Assembly (NCBI RefSeq): GCF_014268275.3
Contig: NZ_CP077084.1
Coordinates: 5,948,501-6,012,500, forward strand
Length of the DNA: 64,000 nt
Reading direction: 5' to 3'
DNA from: Pseudomonas tritici
GTDB lineage: Bacteria; Pseudomonadota; Gammaproteobacteria; Pseudomonadales; Pseudomonadaceae
Of this stretch, positions 1 through 7,653 are shown one piece after another; the first letter of the stretch is position 1, and each line of letters opens with the position of its first letter. Under the pieces are notes generated by a model that was given only the letters and a program-made list of their open reading frames with translations, did no database searches and was not told the DNA's origin. The position numbers and the translations under genes were made by a program.

Positions 1-61
1 CTGCCTGGCGCGGATGAGTGATGAGCGGTCGGAGTTTTTGGAGTCGATTGGGCAGGAATAA
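1..61 (+). CDS. C-terminal end of an unidentified protein (partial)
   Basis: An open frame (frame 2) enters from the left edge and ends at the TAA at 59-61. The last residues are acidic and polar (…RMSDERSEFLESIGQE). Only about 19 residues are visible, so no function can be given. It is co-directional with the next gene, 39 bases downstream. Noncoding read-through of this length is also possible. Confidence 0.4.
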   Translation, partial: CLARMSDERSEFLESIGQE

Positions 62-100
62 GCAGGCTTTATCGTTTAACACCCTTGAAAAGGACTTCAC

Positions 101-583
101 ATGTACTACCCACGCGAAGCGCAACGGGACTTCCTGTTCACGCGCGCCACGCTGCTGTTTTTCTTCATGCTCGTACTCTGCCTGATGCTATTTCTGTCCA
201 AGGACCGGGGCGCACCCTACGCCTTGATCAAAGCGGCGCCCGTAGAAACAATGGGGCAGATCACCCAGCTTGAAAGTGTTGGCCCCCGAGCCTCTAGCAC
301 CAACGTTTATTACACGTTCACCCATGACGGCCAACGCGAAGAAGGCATGGTGAACAACAGCAGCTACGTTGACGACCCAGGCTACGTAGTGGGCGGCCCG
401 GTGCCAGTGGTGTATTCGAAGTGGTTTCCGACAGTGCATAACATCAAGGCAAACCTCAAATCGAGCTCGCCCAATTTCTACATCATGAGCGCAAGTGCTG
501 GCCTGATGATTTTATGCTTGATGCTAATGTTCTGGACGGTGCACCGGATCTACCAGCACAAAGAAGAAGATCGGCATTACTGA
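101..583 (+). CDS. DUF3592-like two-pass membrane protein
   Basis: The 160-residue protein has a hydrophobic segment at about residues 15-33 and another at about 128-147. Between them lies a soluble domain with beta-strand character (VYYTFTHDG..., VPVVYSKWFP). A polar domain between two helices, with the Y-x-F-x-x-D-G and P-V-x-V-x-Y-x-x-x-x-P patterns, resembles DUF3592 proteins, which have no assigned reaction. The start ATG follows a purine-rich AAAGGA. The next gene begins 27 bases after the stop, so the two may be co-transcribed. The family assignment is by pattern and moderately sure; the membrane topology is clear from the sequence. Confidence 0.7.
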   Translation: MYYPREAQRDFLFTRATLLFFFMLVLCLMLFLSKDRGAPYALIKAAPVETMGQITQLESVGPRASSTNVYYTFTHDGQREEGMVNNSSYVDDPGYVVGGPVPVVYSKWFPTVHNIKANLKSSSPNFYIMSASAGLMILCLMLMFWTVHRIYQHKEEDRHY

Positions 584-610
584 CACCCTCTCATCCCCAT
601 AGGCTTGAAC

Positions 611-1027
611 ATGACTATCTGCGGCATCGAAATCAAAGGCAGCGAAGCCATCATCGCCGTCGCCGCCCTGGACAACCAGGTGTTGACTCACATCGCTCTG
701 GCCACGAAAAAAATCGCCCTTGAAGACGACGATGAAGCGGCCAACGTCAAAGCCTTCGCCGCTCAGGTGAAGGCGTTTGTGCAGTCAAATGCTATCGAAC
801 GTATCGCGATCAAGAAGCGCAGCAAGAAAGGCGAATTCGCCGGTGGCCCGACCACGTTCAAGATTGAAGGGGTATTTCAGTTGCTGGACGGTGTTGAGGT
901 GACGCTGTTGTCGCCGCAGACCATCAATGCACAGAACAAGAAGCACACCTTTGACTTGCCGGTGACGCTGAACAAATATCAGTATGAGGCGTACAAGGCG
1001 GCGTGTTCGGCACTGGTCAAGAAGTAA
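611..1027 (+). CDS. DUF3010 family protein
   Basis: This is a 138-residue soluble protein beginning MTICGIEIKGSEAII, with a lysine-rich middle (KKRSKKGEF) and a C-terminal segment YEAYKAACSAL. The start and overall pattern match the DUF3010 family, small conserved gammaproteobacterial proteins with a predicted RNase H-like fold and no known reaction. I chose the ATG at 611; the frame also offers a TTG at 605, which has no better ribosome-binding site. It converges with the ATPase gene on the other strand, with only 36 bases between them and no clear terminator hairpin. Confidence 0.75.
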   Translation: MTICGIEIKGSEAIIAVAALDNQVLTHIALATKKIALEDDDEAANVKAFAAQVKAFVQSNAIERIAIKKRSKKGEFAGGPTTFKIEGVFQLLDGVEVTLLSPQTINAQNKKHTFDLPVTLNKYQYEAYKAACSALVKK

Positions 1028-1063
1028 GCCACACTAAAAATCCACATTTGATCTCTGTGTTCT

Positions 1064-2242
1064 TCAGGCAGCTGTACGGCGCCGGTGCTGCAGCCAATCC
1101 CCGAAGGATTTGTCTTCCAGCGCATAGCCCCCCCGGCTCGACTTCCATACCAGCTCTTTATCGCGCAAGGCCTCGATACAGGCCTGAATGGTCTGGGTGC
1201 CCGGCACTACGTCGCTGCCCATGTCTTCCAACGCCTTGCTGACGGCCGTGATGGTGCTGTCGGTAAACGGCGCGAACGGTTCGTTGTTCTGGGAGCGCTC
1301 CACCATCACTTCCAGCACCGCACGCTGGGGAATGGTGAGGGCGTTCCAGGCACTTTCGAATTCGGTCCAAACGCCGGCGCGCAGCAGTTCGGCGCGACTG
1401 TGCAGCAGTTGGCCGAGATTGCTCGCCTCCCCCAGTTCCAATGCCACTTCACCAATAATGGTGCGCAACATTTCCGGGCGACGGCCCACCAGCTCGAACG
1501 CTTCATCGATGTCGGCCGCATTGAACTGGTTGGTCTTGGCCAGAAGGCCGTTGAGGTACACGGTGTAGGCCTGTGTGAATGCTTTGCCCAGCAGTGGAAA
1601 TGGCGTGATGCTGGACCCGAAGAACGGCTGGCTTTTACCTAATACCAGATGGGCAAGCTTGTCGCGATTTGACCCCGTGAACACCAGGCGCAACCCGCTG
1701 CCCTCGCCTTCACGACCTTGGTTGAGCTGGTCTCGGGCGGCCTTGAGGGCAAACATCGCGTTAACACCCGCTTCGGTGGTGAGCGCGTGCTGGGCTTCGT
1801 CGATCACCAGCACGACGGTTTTCTCGGCAGCGCTGTGAAGCAGCTCCAGCGCTTGCGTCAGTGTCGCGCCTGCAGGCAATTGCGGCTTGGTGAAATCCCA
1901 GGACAAGGTGCGTAGGAAGCTGAGCTTTTCAATGCCGATATTCTTGGCCAGTTTGCGGATGCCCTTTTCAAAGGGCACCAGGGCACCGGCAATGGCGCTG
2001 GAGATCAGGTCGGCGGGGTCTTTTTCCTTGTCGGCCCACAGGTCGACATACACCGCCAGCCAACCACGCGCCTGGCATTCAGGTACAAGGTCCTCACGCA
2101 AAAAAGTACTTTTGCCCGTGCGACGCGGCGCCGCGAGAAACAGGCCAGAGGTGAAATCCTGAATACCAGCCCCCACTAGGCCATCGGCAATGCTGCTTGC
2201 CAGGTCGGGGCGGCGGAACACAAAGCCGCTGTTCTTGGACAT
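1064..2242 (-). CDS. AAA-type ATP-binding protein (archaeal-ATPase/ORC-like)
   Basis: The 392-residue protein has a Walker A motif at about residues 38-46 (APRRTGKST) and a Walker B motif ending D148-E149 (VVLVIDEAQ). A later VFTGSNRDKL segment fits a sensor position, and the C-terminal ~130 residues look like a winged-helix region. This matches single-gene P-loop ATPases of the AAA_16/archaeal-ATPase type, whose cellular role is mostly unknown. No partner gene is adjacent. The promoter region is strikingly AT-rich and palindromic compared with its surroundings, which suggests a tightly regulated or acquired gene. Base composition inside the gene looks like its neighbours. Confidence 0.75.
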   Translation of the reverse strand: MSKNSGFVFRRPDLASSIADGLVGAGIQDFTSGLFLAAPRRTGKSTFLREDLVPECQARGWLAVYVDLWADKEKDPADLISSAIAGALVPFEKGIRKLAKNIGIEKLSFLRTLSWDFTKPQLPAGATLTQALELLHSAAEKTVVLVIDEAQHALTTEAGVNAMFALKAARDQLNQGREGEGSGLRLVFTGSNRDKLAHLVLGKSQPFFGSSITPFPLLGKAFTQAYTVYLNGLLAKTNQFNAADIDEAFELVGRRPEMLRTIIGEVALELGEASNLGQLLHSRAELLRAGVWTEFESAWNALTIPQRAVLEVMVERSQNNEPFAPFTDSTITAVSKALEDMGSDVVPGTQTIQACIEALRDKELVWKSSRGGYALEDKSFGDWLQHRRRTAA

Positions 2243-2245
2243 GCT

Positions 2246-2304
2246 TTTATACTCAATTATGGAAAGGGCTATAAATTATAGTCACGAGTATAATTGACTA
2301 TAAT
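2246..2304 (-). promoter_or_regulatory. AT-rich palindromic promoter/operator of the ATPase gene
   Basis: About 60 bases just upstream of the ATPase start are AT-rich in a GC-rich genome. A near-perfect palindrome (AATTATA.TC..GA.TATAATT) occupies 2274-2295. ATAATTGACTATA at 2290-2302 is repeated inverted, with one mismatch, at 2248-2260. The repeats include TATAAT-like boxes, so a repressor bound here would cover the promoter. The arrangement is seen directly; the regulatory role is inferred. Confidence 0.55.
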
Positions 2305-2310
2305 CAGCCG

Positions 2311-3255
2311 TCAAACCACCTCCCGTCGCCGATCCTCCCTTGGGCATTTCGCAAACCGTGCCCGATAACTCCGCGTGAAATACGACGGTGATTCAAACCC
2401 GCAGGCAATACTCACTTCCAGCACACTCAGATCGCTCTGGCGCAGCAACTGCCGGGCTTTTTCCAGGCGCAGGCCGAGGTAGAAGTTGCTCGGGGTGTCG
2501 TTCAAATGCAGGCGAAACAGGCGCTCCAGCTGACGCCGCGTTACGTTGATCGCGTCGGCCAGCGCCAATGTGCTCAGGGGCGGCTCGGTGTGTTGCTCCA
2601 TCTCGCCGATCACTTGCACCAGTTTTTTGTTGTTGATGCCGTAGCGCGTGGCGATCTGCATGCGCTGGTGGTCTTTGCGTGGGCGGATACGGCCGAGCAC
2701 GAATTGTTCGGAAACCTGGATCGCCAGCTCCGAGCCATGAGCCTGGGCGATCAGGTCGAGCATCAGGTCGATGGACGCGGTGCCGCCGGCGCAGGTGATA
2801 CGGCGACGGTCGATTTCGAAGAGTTCCTGGGTCACTGTGAGCTGCGGGTAGGATTCCTTGAACGCGTCGATGGCTTCCCAGTGCAGCGTCAGGCGGTGAC
2901 CGTCGAGCAAACCTGCTTCGGCGAGCACGCAGGCGCCGGTGTCGATGGCGCCGAGGGTCACGCCGTCATGGTCGAGGCGGCGCAGCCAGTGTTCCAGCGC
3001 GGGCGTGGCGAACTGCAAGGGTTCAAAGCCCGCCACCACCAACAACGTCGCGCCTTTTTTCAGCGGTTCCAACGCGGCGTCGGCGTTGACCGACATGCCA
3101 TTGCTCGCCAGCACCGCGCCGCCGTCCGCGCTCAATATGTGCCAGCGGTACAACTCGCCGCGAAAGCGGTTGGCCACTCGCAGCGGCTCCAGCGCGGAGA
3201 TAAACCCGATGGCCGAAAAACCCGGCATCAGCAGAAAGTAGAAATCCTGGGACAT
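2311..3255 (-). CDS. cdhR: Carnitine-responsive regulator CdhR (GlxA/AraC family)
   Basis: The 314-residue protein has an N-terminal DJ-1/PfpI-like domain (about residues 1-180; GAIDTGACVLAEAGLL, GGTASIDLMLDLI) and a C-terminal AraC-type double helix-turn-helix (about 215-310; INVTRRQLERLF and IACGFESPSYFTRSYRARF). In Pseudomonas, CdhR activates carnitine catabolism and is divergent from caiX-cdhCAB, exactly as here. It shares the architecture of GbdR, also in this window, but has a different neighbourhood. ATG start at 3255. Identification rests on domain layout plus synteny and is strong. Confidence 0.9.
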   Translation of the reverse strand: MSQDFYFLLMPGFSAIGFISALEPLRVANRFRGELYRWHILSADGGAVLASNGMSVNADAALEPLKKGATLLVVAGFEPLQFATPALEHWLRRLDHDGVTLGAIDTGACVLAEAGLLDGHRLTLHWEAIDAFKESYPQLTVTQELFEIDRRRITCAGGTASIDLMLDLIAQAHGSELAIQVSEQFVLGRIRPRKDHQRMQIATRYGINNKKLVQVIGEMEQHTEPPLSTLALADAINVTRRQLERLFRLHLNDTPSNFYLGLRLEKARQLLRQSDLSVLEVSIACGFESPSYFTRSYRARFAKCPREDRRREVV

Positions 3256-3449
3256 GGTGGCGCTCTCGTAGTACGGGCAGCGTGCTCACTGTGATACGCC
3301 AGTTCAACGGGCCATTCAAGAGCACAGGTCGCTGCAGTGCAAGAGCGGGTCGCCGCCGTGCGTTTTGTCGCCCCCAAAGCTACGTAACGTGATCCCACGG
3401 CGCACAAAGACGCCGGCCCCCACAATAACGACCTGCCGAGGGATCCACC
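3256..3449. promoter_or_regulatory. cdhR/caiX divergent control region with a direct repeat
   Basis: The 194-base space separates divergent cdhR and caiX. GGTCGC-[TC]-GC occurs at 3327-3335 and again at 3348-3356, a 21-base period suited to an AraC-type activator contacting one DNA face. A further GTCGCC follows near 3365. Upstream of caiX this is the natural place for CdhR binding. The repeats are visible; binding is inferred. Confidence 0.4.
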
Positions 3450-4394
3450 ATGAACCGACTGATCCGCCGCTGCGTGCTCGCACTCAGCGCCAGCGCCATC
3501 TTGAGCACCCACGTAATGGCCGCCGATGCGGCGTCCTGCCAGAACGTGCGCATGGGTGTGGTGAACTGGACCGACGTAATCGCCACCAGCGCCATGACCC
3601 AAGTGTTGCTCGACGGCCTCGGCTACAAGACCAAACAGACCAGCGCCTCTCAGCAAATCATCTTTGCCGGCATCCGCGACCAGCGCCTGGATATGTTCCT
3701 GGGCTACTGGAACCCGCTGATGACCCAGACCATCACCCCATTCGTCGACGCCAAGCAGGTCAAGGTCCTCGACAAACCGAGCCTGGAAGACGCGCGCGCC
3801 ACCCTCGCCGTGCCGACCTACCTGGCGGACAAGGGCCTGAAAACCTTCGCCGACATCGCCAAATTCGAAAAAGAGCTGGGCGGCAAGATCTACGGCATCG
3901 AGCCCGGCTCAGGCGCCAACACGCAGATCAAGGCAATGATCGCCAAGAACCAGTTCGGCCTGGGCAAGTTCCAACTGGTGGAATCCAGTGAAGCCGGCAT
4001 GCTCGCCGCCGTCGACCGGGCGGTACGCCGCAAGGAGGCCGTGGTGTTCTTTGGCTGGGCGCCGCACCCGATGAACGTCAACGTCGCCATGACTTACCTC
4101 ACCGGCAGCGACGACGCCCTGGGCCCGAACGAAGGCATGGCGACCGTGTGGACCGTGACCGCACCCACCTACGCCGAGCAGTGCCCCAACGTGCACAAAC
4201 TGCTGACCAACCTCACCTTCACCGCCGCCGACGAGAGCCGGATGATGCAGCCGTTGCTGGATCACAAGGACGCCCTCGAATCCGCCAAACAGTGGCTCAA
4301 GGATCACCCGCAAGACCAGGCTCGTTGGCTGGAAGGTGTGACCACCTTCGATGGCAAACCGGCTGCGGCCAACCTGCAATTGACCAGCAAGTAA
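3450..4394 (+). CDS. caiX: Carnitine-binding periplasmic protein CaiX
   Basis: The 314-residue protein starts with a Sec signal peptide ([19 protein letters not shown]..., cleavage likely after VMA near residue 24), followed by a full OpuAC-type betaine/choline/carnitine-binding domain. It is clearly paralogous to CbcX at 11.1 kb: both contain [20 protein letters not shown] and GWxPHPMN segments. In Pseudomonas CaiX delivers carnitine to the CbcWV core transporter, and no permease is encoded beside it here. First gene of the cdh operon; a strong hairpin follows before cdhC. Start ATG with AGGGATCC upstream. Confidence 0.88.
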   Translation: MNRLIRRCVLALSASAILSTHVMAADAASCQNVRMGVVNWTDVIATSAMTQVLLDGLGYKTKQTSASQQIIFAGIRDQRLDMFLGYWNPLMTQTITPFVDAKQVKVLDKPSLEDARATLAVPTYLADKGLKTFADIAKFEKELGGKIYGIEPGSGANTQIKAMIAKNQFGLGKFQLVESSEAGMLAAVDRAVRRKEAVVFFGWAPHPMNVNVAMTYLTGSDDALGPNEGMATVWTVTAPTYAEQCPNVHKLLTNLTFTAADESRMMQPLLDHKDALESAKQWLKDHPQDQARWLEGVTTFDGKPAAANLQLTSK

Positions 4395-4408
4395 CCCCTA
4401 TTCAATTA

Positions 4409-4439
4409 CCGTTTCGCAGCTACAAGCGGCTGCGAACGG
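4409..4439 (+). other. Intercistronic hairpin between caiX and cdhC
   Basis: CCGTTTCGCAGC and GCTGCGAACGG form an 11-bp stem with one bulged T and a short loop, just after the caiX stop. No T-run follows. It may stabilise the caiX message or reduce read-through. An analogous hairpin follows cbcX. Confidence 0.5.
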
Positions 4440-4467
4440 CACCACTACGCCTGTAAGGAACCGCCCC

Positions 4468-5355
4468 ATGAACCATGACGTCATCATCACCTGCGCACTC
4501 ACCGGTGCTGGCGACACGACCAGCAGAAGCCCGCACGTGCCGGTCACCCCTAAACAAATCGCCGCCGCTGCGGTGGAAGCCGCCAAGGCCGGCGCCACCG
4601 TGGTCCACTGCCACGTGCGCGACCCCGAGACCGGCAAGTTCAGCCGTGACGTGGCCCTGTACCGCGAAGTGATGGAACGCATCCGTGAGGCCGACATCGA
4701 CATCATCGTCAACCTCACCGCCGGCATGGGCGGCGACCTGGAGATCGGCGGCGGCGAGCACCCGATGGAGTTCGGCCCCAACACCGACCTGGTCGGCCCG
4801 CTGACCCGCCTGGCCCATGTGGAAGAGCTGCTGCCGGAAATCTGCACCCTGGACTGCGGCACCCTGAACTTCGGCGATGGCGACACCATTTACGTGTCCA
4901 CCCCGGCGCAACTAAGGGCTGGCGCCAAGCGCATCCAAGAGCTGGGCGTTAAGCCCGAACTGGAAATTTTCGACACCGGTCACCTGTGGTTTGCCAAACA
5001 GATGATCAAGGAAGGCCTGCTCGACAACCCCCTGTTCCAGCTGTGCCTGGGCATTCCCTGGGGCGCGCCGGCCGACACCACCACCATGAAAGCCATGGTC
5101 GACAACCTGCCCGCCGACGCGGTGTGGGCCGGTTTCGGCATCGGTCGCATGCAAATGCCAATGGCCGCGCAAGCGGTGCTGCTGGGCGGCAACGTGAGGG
5201 TAGGCCTGGAAGACAACCTGTGGCTGGACAAAGGCGTGCTCGCCACCAACGGGCAACTGGTGGAGCGCGCGAGTGAAATCCTCAGCCGGTTGGGTGCTCG
5301 GGTCATGACCCCGGCGGAGGGCCGAATCAAGATGGGCCTGACCAAACGCGGCTGA
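4468..5355 (+). CDS. cdhC: Dehydrocarnitine cleavage enzyme CdhC (BKACE family)
   Basis: The 295-residue enzyme belongs to the beta-keto acid cleavage family. HCHVRD (His47, His49) supplies zinc ligands, and [10 protein letters not shown] and the C-terminal [10 protein letters not shown] are typical of the family. With acetyl-CoA it converts 3-dehydrocarnitine to betainyl-CoA and acetoacetate, the step after CdhA. It lies between caiX and cdhA in the order known from Pseudomonas carnitine operons. ATG with AAGGAACCG before it. Cytoplasmic. The specific substrate is inferred from synteny, since the family handles many beta-keto acids. Confidence 0.9.
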   Translation: MNHDVIITCALTGAGDTTSRSPHVPVTPKQIAAAAVEAAKAGATVVHCHVRDPETGKFSRDVALYREVMERIREADIDIIVNLTAGMGGDLEIGGGEHPMEFGPNTDLVGPLTRLAHVEELLPEICTLDCGTLNFGDGDTIYVSTPAQLRAGAKRIQELGVKPELEIFDTGHLWFAKQMIKEGLLDNPLFQLCLGIPWGAPADTTTMKAMVDNLPADAVWAGFGIGRMQMPMAAQAVLLGGNVRVGLEDNLWLDKGVLATNGQLVERASEILSRLGARVMTPAEGRIKMGLTKRG

Positions 5356-5376
5356 CTCCCAAACACCACAAAACCC

Positions 5377-5468
5377 TGTGGGAGCCGGGCTTGCCCGCGA
5401 TTGCGGTACGTCAGCCGTCAAATACATCAACTGACACACCGCTATCGCAGGCAAGCCAGCTCCCACAG
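5377..5468. repeat. REP pair (REPIN) between cdhC and cdhA
   Basis: Two inverted REP units, GTGGGAGCCGGGCTTGCCCG at the left and its GGCAAGCCAGCTCCCAC counterpart at the right, flank about 45 bases. The right unit is the GGCTTGCCTGCGATAGCGG subtype seen elsewhere in the window. Confidence 0.85.
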
Positions 5469-5497
5469 GTGATCACCGAACTCTTTAGGAATTTCCC

Positions 5498-6463
5498 ATG
5501 CGTTTTATCACTGACATCAAAACCTTCGCCGCCCTCGGCAGCGGCGTTATCGGCAGCGGCTGGGTGTCCCGCGCCCTGGCCCACGGCCTGGATGTAATCG
5601 CCTGGGACCCGGCGCCCGGTGCCGAAGCCGCCCTGCGCAAGCGCGTCGCCAACGCCTGGGGCGCCCTTGAGAAACAAGGCCTGGCACCGGGCGCGTCCCA
5701 GGACCGCCTGCGCTTTGTCGACACTATCGAAGTGTGCGTGAAAGACGCCGACTTCATCCAGGAAAGCGCCCCGGAACGCCTGGAGCTGAAGCTGGCGTTA
5801 CACAGCAAGATCAGCGCGGCAGCCAAGCCGAATGCGTTGATTGGTTCGAGTACCTCCGGCCTGTTGCCAAGCGAGTTCTACGAGAGCTCGACTCACCCTG
5901 AGCGTTGCGTGGTCGGCCACCCGTTCAACCCGGTTTACCTGTTGCCGCTGGTGGAAGTCGTCGGCGGCAAGAACACTGCGCCTGAGGCCGTTCAGGCGGC
6001 AATCAAGGTGTATGAATCCCTCGGCATGCGGCCCTTGCATGTGCGCAAGGAAGTGCCTGGGTTTATCGCCGACCGCCTGCTGGAAGCGCTGTGGCGTGAG
6101 GCGCTGCACCTGGTCAATGACGGCGTGGCCACCACGGGCGAAATCGATGACGCCATCCGCTTTGGCGCGGGGCTACGATGGTCGTTCATGGGCACCTTCC
6201 TGACCTACACCCTGGCGGGTGGCGATGCCGGCATGCGGCACTTCATGGCGCAGTTCGGCCCGGCGTTGCAACTGCCGTGGACTTACCTACCGGCGCCGGA
6301 ACTGACCGACAAGCTGATTGACGATGTGGTCGATGGCACCAGCGATCAGCTGGGTAAACACAGCATTTCTGCGCTGGAGCGCTATCGTGATGATTGCCTG
6401 CTGGCGGTGCTGGACGCGGTGAAAACCACTAAGGCCAAGCACGGCATGAGCTTCGCCGAATAA
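5498..6463 (+). CDS. cdhA: L-carnitine dehydrogenase CdhA
   Basis: The 321-residue protein of the 3-hydroxyacyl-CoA dehydrogenase family oxidises L-carnitine to 3-dehydrocarnitine with NAD+. A Rossmann glycine motif is at residues 13-20 (LGSGVIGSG), GSSTSGL lies near residue 118, and GHPFNP gives the catalytic His at about 141. The C-terminal helical domain carries [20 protein letters not shown]. Length and operon position fit Pseudomonas carnitine dehydrogenase. An SD-like TAGGAATTTCCC precedes the ATG. It is separated from both neighbours by REPINs but is probably still transcribed with them. Confidence 0.92.
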   Translation: MRFITDIKTFAALGSGVIGSGWVSRALAHGLDVIAWDPAPGAEAALRKRVANAWGALEKQGLAPGASQDRLRFVDTIEVCVKDADFIQESAPERLELKLALHSKISAAAKPNALIGSSTSGLLPSEFYESSTHPERCVVGHPFNPVYLLPLVEVVGGKNTAPEAVQAAIKVYESLGMRPLHVRKEVPGFIADRLLEALWREALHLVNDGVATTGEIDDAIRFGAGLRWSFMGTFLTYTLAGGDAGMRHFMAQFGPALQLPWTYLPAPELTDKLIDDVVDGTSDQLGKHSISALERYRDDCLLAVLDAVKTTKAKHGMSFAE

Positions 6464-6466
6464 CCA

Positions 6467-6541
6467 ATGTGGGAGCTGGCTTGCCTGCGATAGCGATGTA
6501 AGCCTCACCACCGCTATCGCAGGCAAGCCAGCTCCCACATT
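6467..6541. repeat. REPIN between cdhA and cdhB
   Basis: TGTGGGAGCTGGCTTGCCTG and its exact inverted copy enclose a short, partly symmetrical centre (TAGCG...CGCTA). The perfect arms make a long hairpin immediately after the cdhA stop. Confidence 0.88.
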
Positions 6542-6572
6542 TTTGACCGCGTACATCTTCGGAATTTATGTG

Positions 6573-7046
6573 ATGCCTGCTCTGATGACCTACACGACCA
6601 AAATCCAGCCTGACTGGGTGGATTACAACGGCCACCTGCGCGATGCGTTCTACTTGCTGATCTTCAGCTACGCCACCGACGCGCTGATGGACACCCTGGG
6701 GCTTACCAGTGAAAACCGCGAAGCCAGCGGTCACTCACTGTTCACCCTGGAGTTGCACCTGAACTACCTGCACGAAGTGAAGCTCGGCGCCGACGTCGAG
6801 GTACGCACGCAACTGATCGCCCACGACGCCAAGCGCCTGCACCTCTATCACAGCCTGCATTCAGCCGGGGATGAGAAAGAGCTGGCCGGCAACGAACAGA
6901 TGTTGCTGCATGTCGACCTCGCCGGTCCGCGCTCGACGCCGTTCACCGAGGCCACGCTGGCGCGGCTCTCATCCCTCATCGCGGCACAGGGCGAGCTGCC
7001 CAGGCCTGCCCTGCTCGGCCGCGTCATCGGTTTGCCGGGCCGATAA
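6573..7046 (+). CDS. cdhB: Betainyl-CoA thioesterase CdhB
   Basis: The 157-residue hotdog-fold protein contains the family's DYNGHLRDAFYLLIFSYATDALMD segment, then a beta-sheet region. In the carnitine pathway it hydrolyses betainyl-CoA to glycine betaine and CoA. Start is at the ATG at 6573, with GGAAT eight bases upstream; the frame extends upstream to a TTG at 6543 inside the REPIN, and GTG 6570 and ATG 6585 are other options. Last gene of the cdh cluster; it is followed at once by a hairpin whose T-run faces the other strand. Confidence 0.87.
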   Translation: MPALMTYTTKIQPDWVDYNGHLRDAFYLLIFSYATDALMDTLGLTSENREASGHSLFTLELHLNYLHEVKLGADVEVRTQLIAHDAKRLHLYHSLHSAGDEKELAGNEQMLLHVDLAGPRSTPFTEATLARLSSLIAAQGELPRPALLGRVIGLPGR

Positions 7047-7080
7047 AAAAGCCCCGACCAGCCGTGACTGGATCGGGGCG
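7047..7080 (-). terminator. Rho-independent terminator pointing left
   Basis: On the minus strand GCCCCGATCCAG and CTGGTCGGGGC pair (one bulge, six-base loop), followed by six Ts. The T-run is therefore on the minus strand, opposite to cdhB. For the plus strand there is only the stem, without a T-run. No minus-strand protein gene ends near here except gbdR, 570 bases to the right. Confidence 0.7.
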
Positions 7081-7293
7081 CAAGTGCCTTGTGTGAGCGG
7101 TACATCTCGAGGGTGACCAAACCGTCAAGCTGTGTGCCTGGGTTCAGTGTGCCGGTAAGTGCCTTCGCTGCATGACCCGAAAACGACACATTCATAGCCA
7201 TACGAGGCATTCGCGCATTCTGCCCTTGCCGACTGTTTGAGCGACTACCAGAATCAAGGTCGAACCCCGCTTCACTCACCAGGATTAAACGTC

Positions 7294-7557
7294 ATGATGC
7301 ACGCGGATTTGATTGACCAGGATGACCTGCTGGGCCAACTGCGCTCGCTGGGTTTCGAAGTGTCCAGTGGTGCCACCGCCGAGCAGGCCTGCGAGTGTGC
7401 GGTGCGCGGCTTGAGCCCGGCGCGGGCCAAGGCACTCAAGGGCATGGTTGAGCAGATGTACACCGGCAGCGCGACGATCTTGCCGGCGGTGCGGCAGGCG
7501 ATCGACAAGCAGTTGTTGCCGGCTTTGGTGCAGTTCAAGCAGAACTCGGGCACCTGA
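7294..7557 (+). CDS. Small conserved protein between cdhB and gbdR, function unknown
   Basis: The 87-residue soluble protein begins MMHADLIDQDDLLGQLRSLGFEVS and is mainly helical, with two cysteines (ACECAV) in the middle. The ATG at 7294 has an AGGA nine bases upstream; the frame also runs upstream to a TTG at 7237 without a ribosome-binding site. I do not recognise a domain. Placement between the carnitine operon and gbdR suggests, but does not prove, a link with quaternary-amine metabolism. Codon use looks native. Confidence 0.6.
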   Translation: MMHADLIDQDDLLGQLRSLGFEVSSGATAEQACECAVRGLSPARAKALKGMVEQMYTGSATILPAVRQAIDKQLLPALVQFKQNSGT

Positions 7558-7559
7558 TA

Positions 7560-7647
7560 GTTCGCTATCGCAGGCAAGCCAGCTCCCACATTTGACTGTG
7601 TTCACAAATCAAAATGTGGGAGCGGGCTTGCTCGCGAATGCAGGCGA
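7560..7647. repeat. REP pair downstream of the small protein and gbdR
   Basis: CGCTATCGCAGGCAAGCCAG-CTCCCAC is followed about 30 bases later by GTGGGAGCGGGCTTGCTCG in the opposite orientation. The tails face outward, the reverse of the other REPINs, and the element lies between the convergent ends of the small gene and gbdR. Confidence 0.8.
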
Positions 7648-7653
7648 CTCGGT

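Noticed and set aside
6848-7279. A 143-codon minus-strand frame over the cdhB end and the left-facing terminator
   Set aside because: It runs through the terminator hairpin and then antisense to cdhB; no ribosome-binding site was found.
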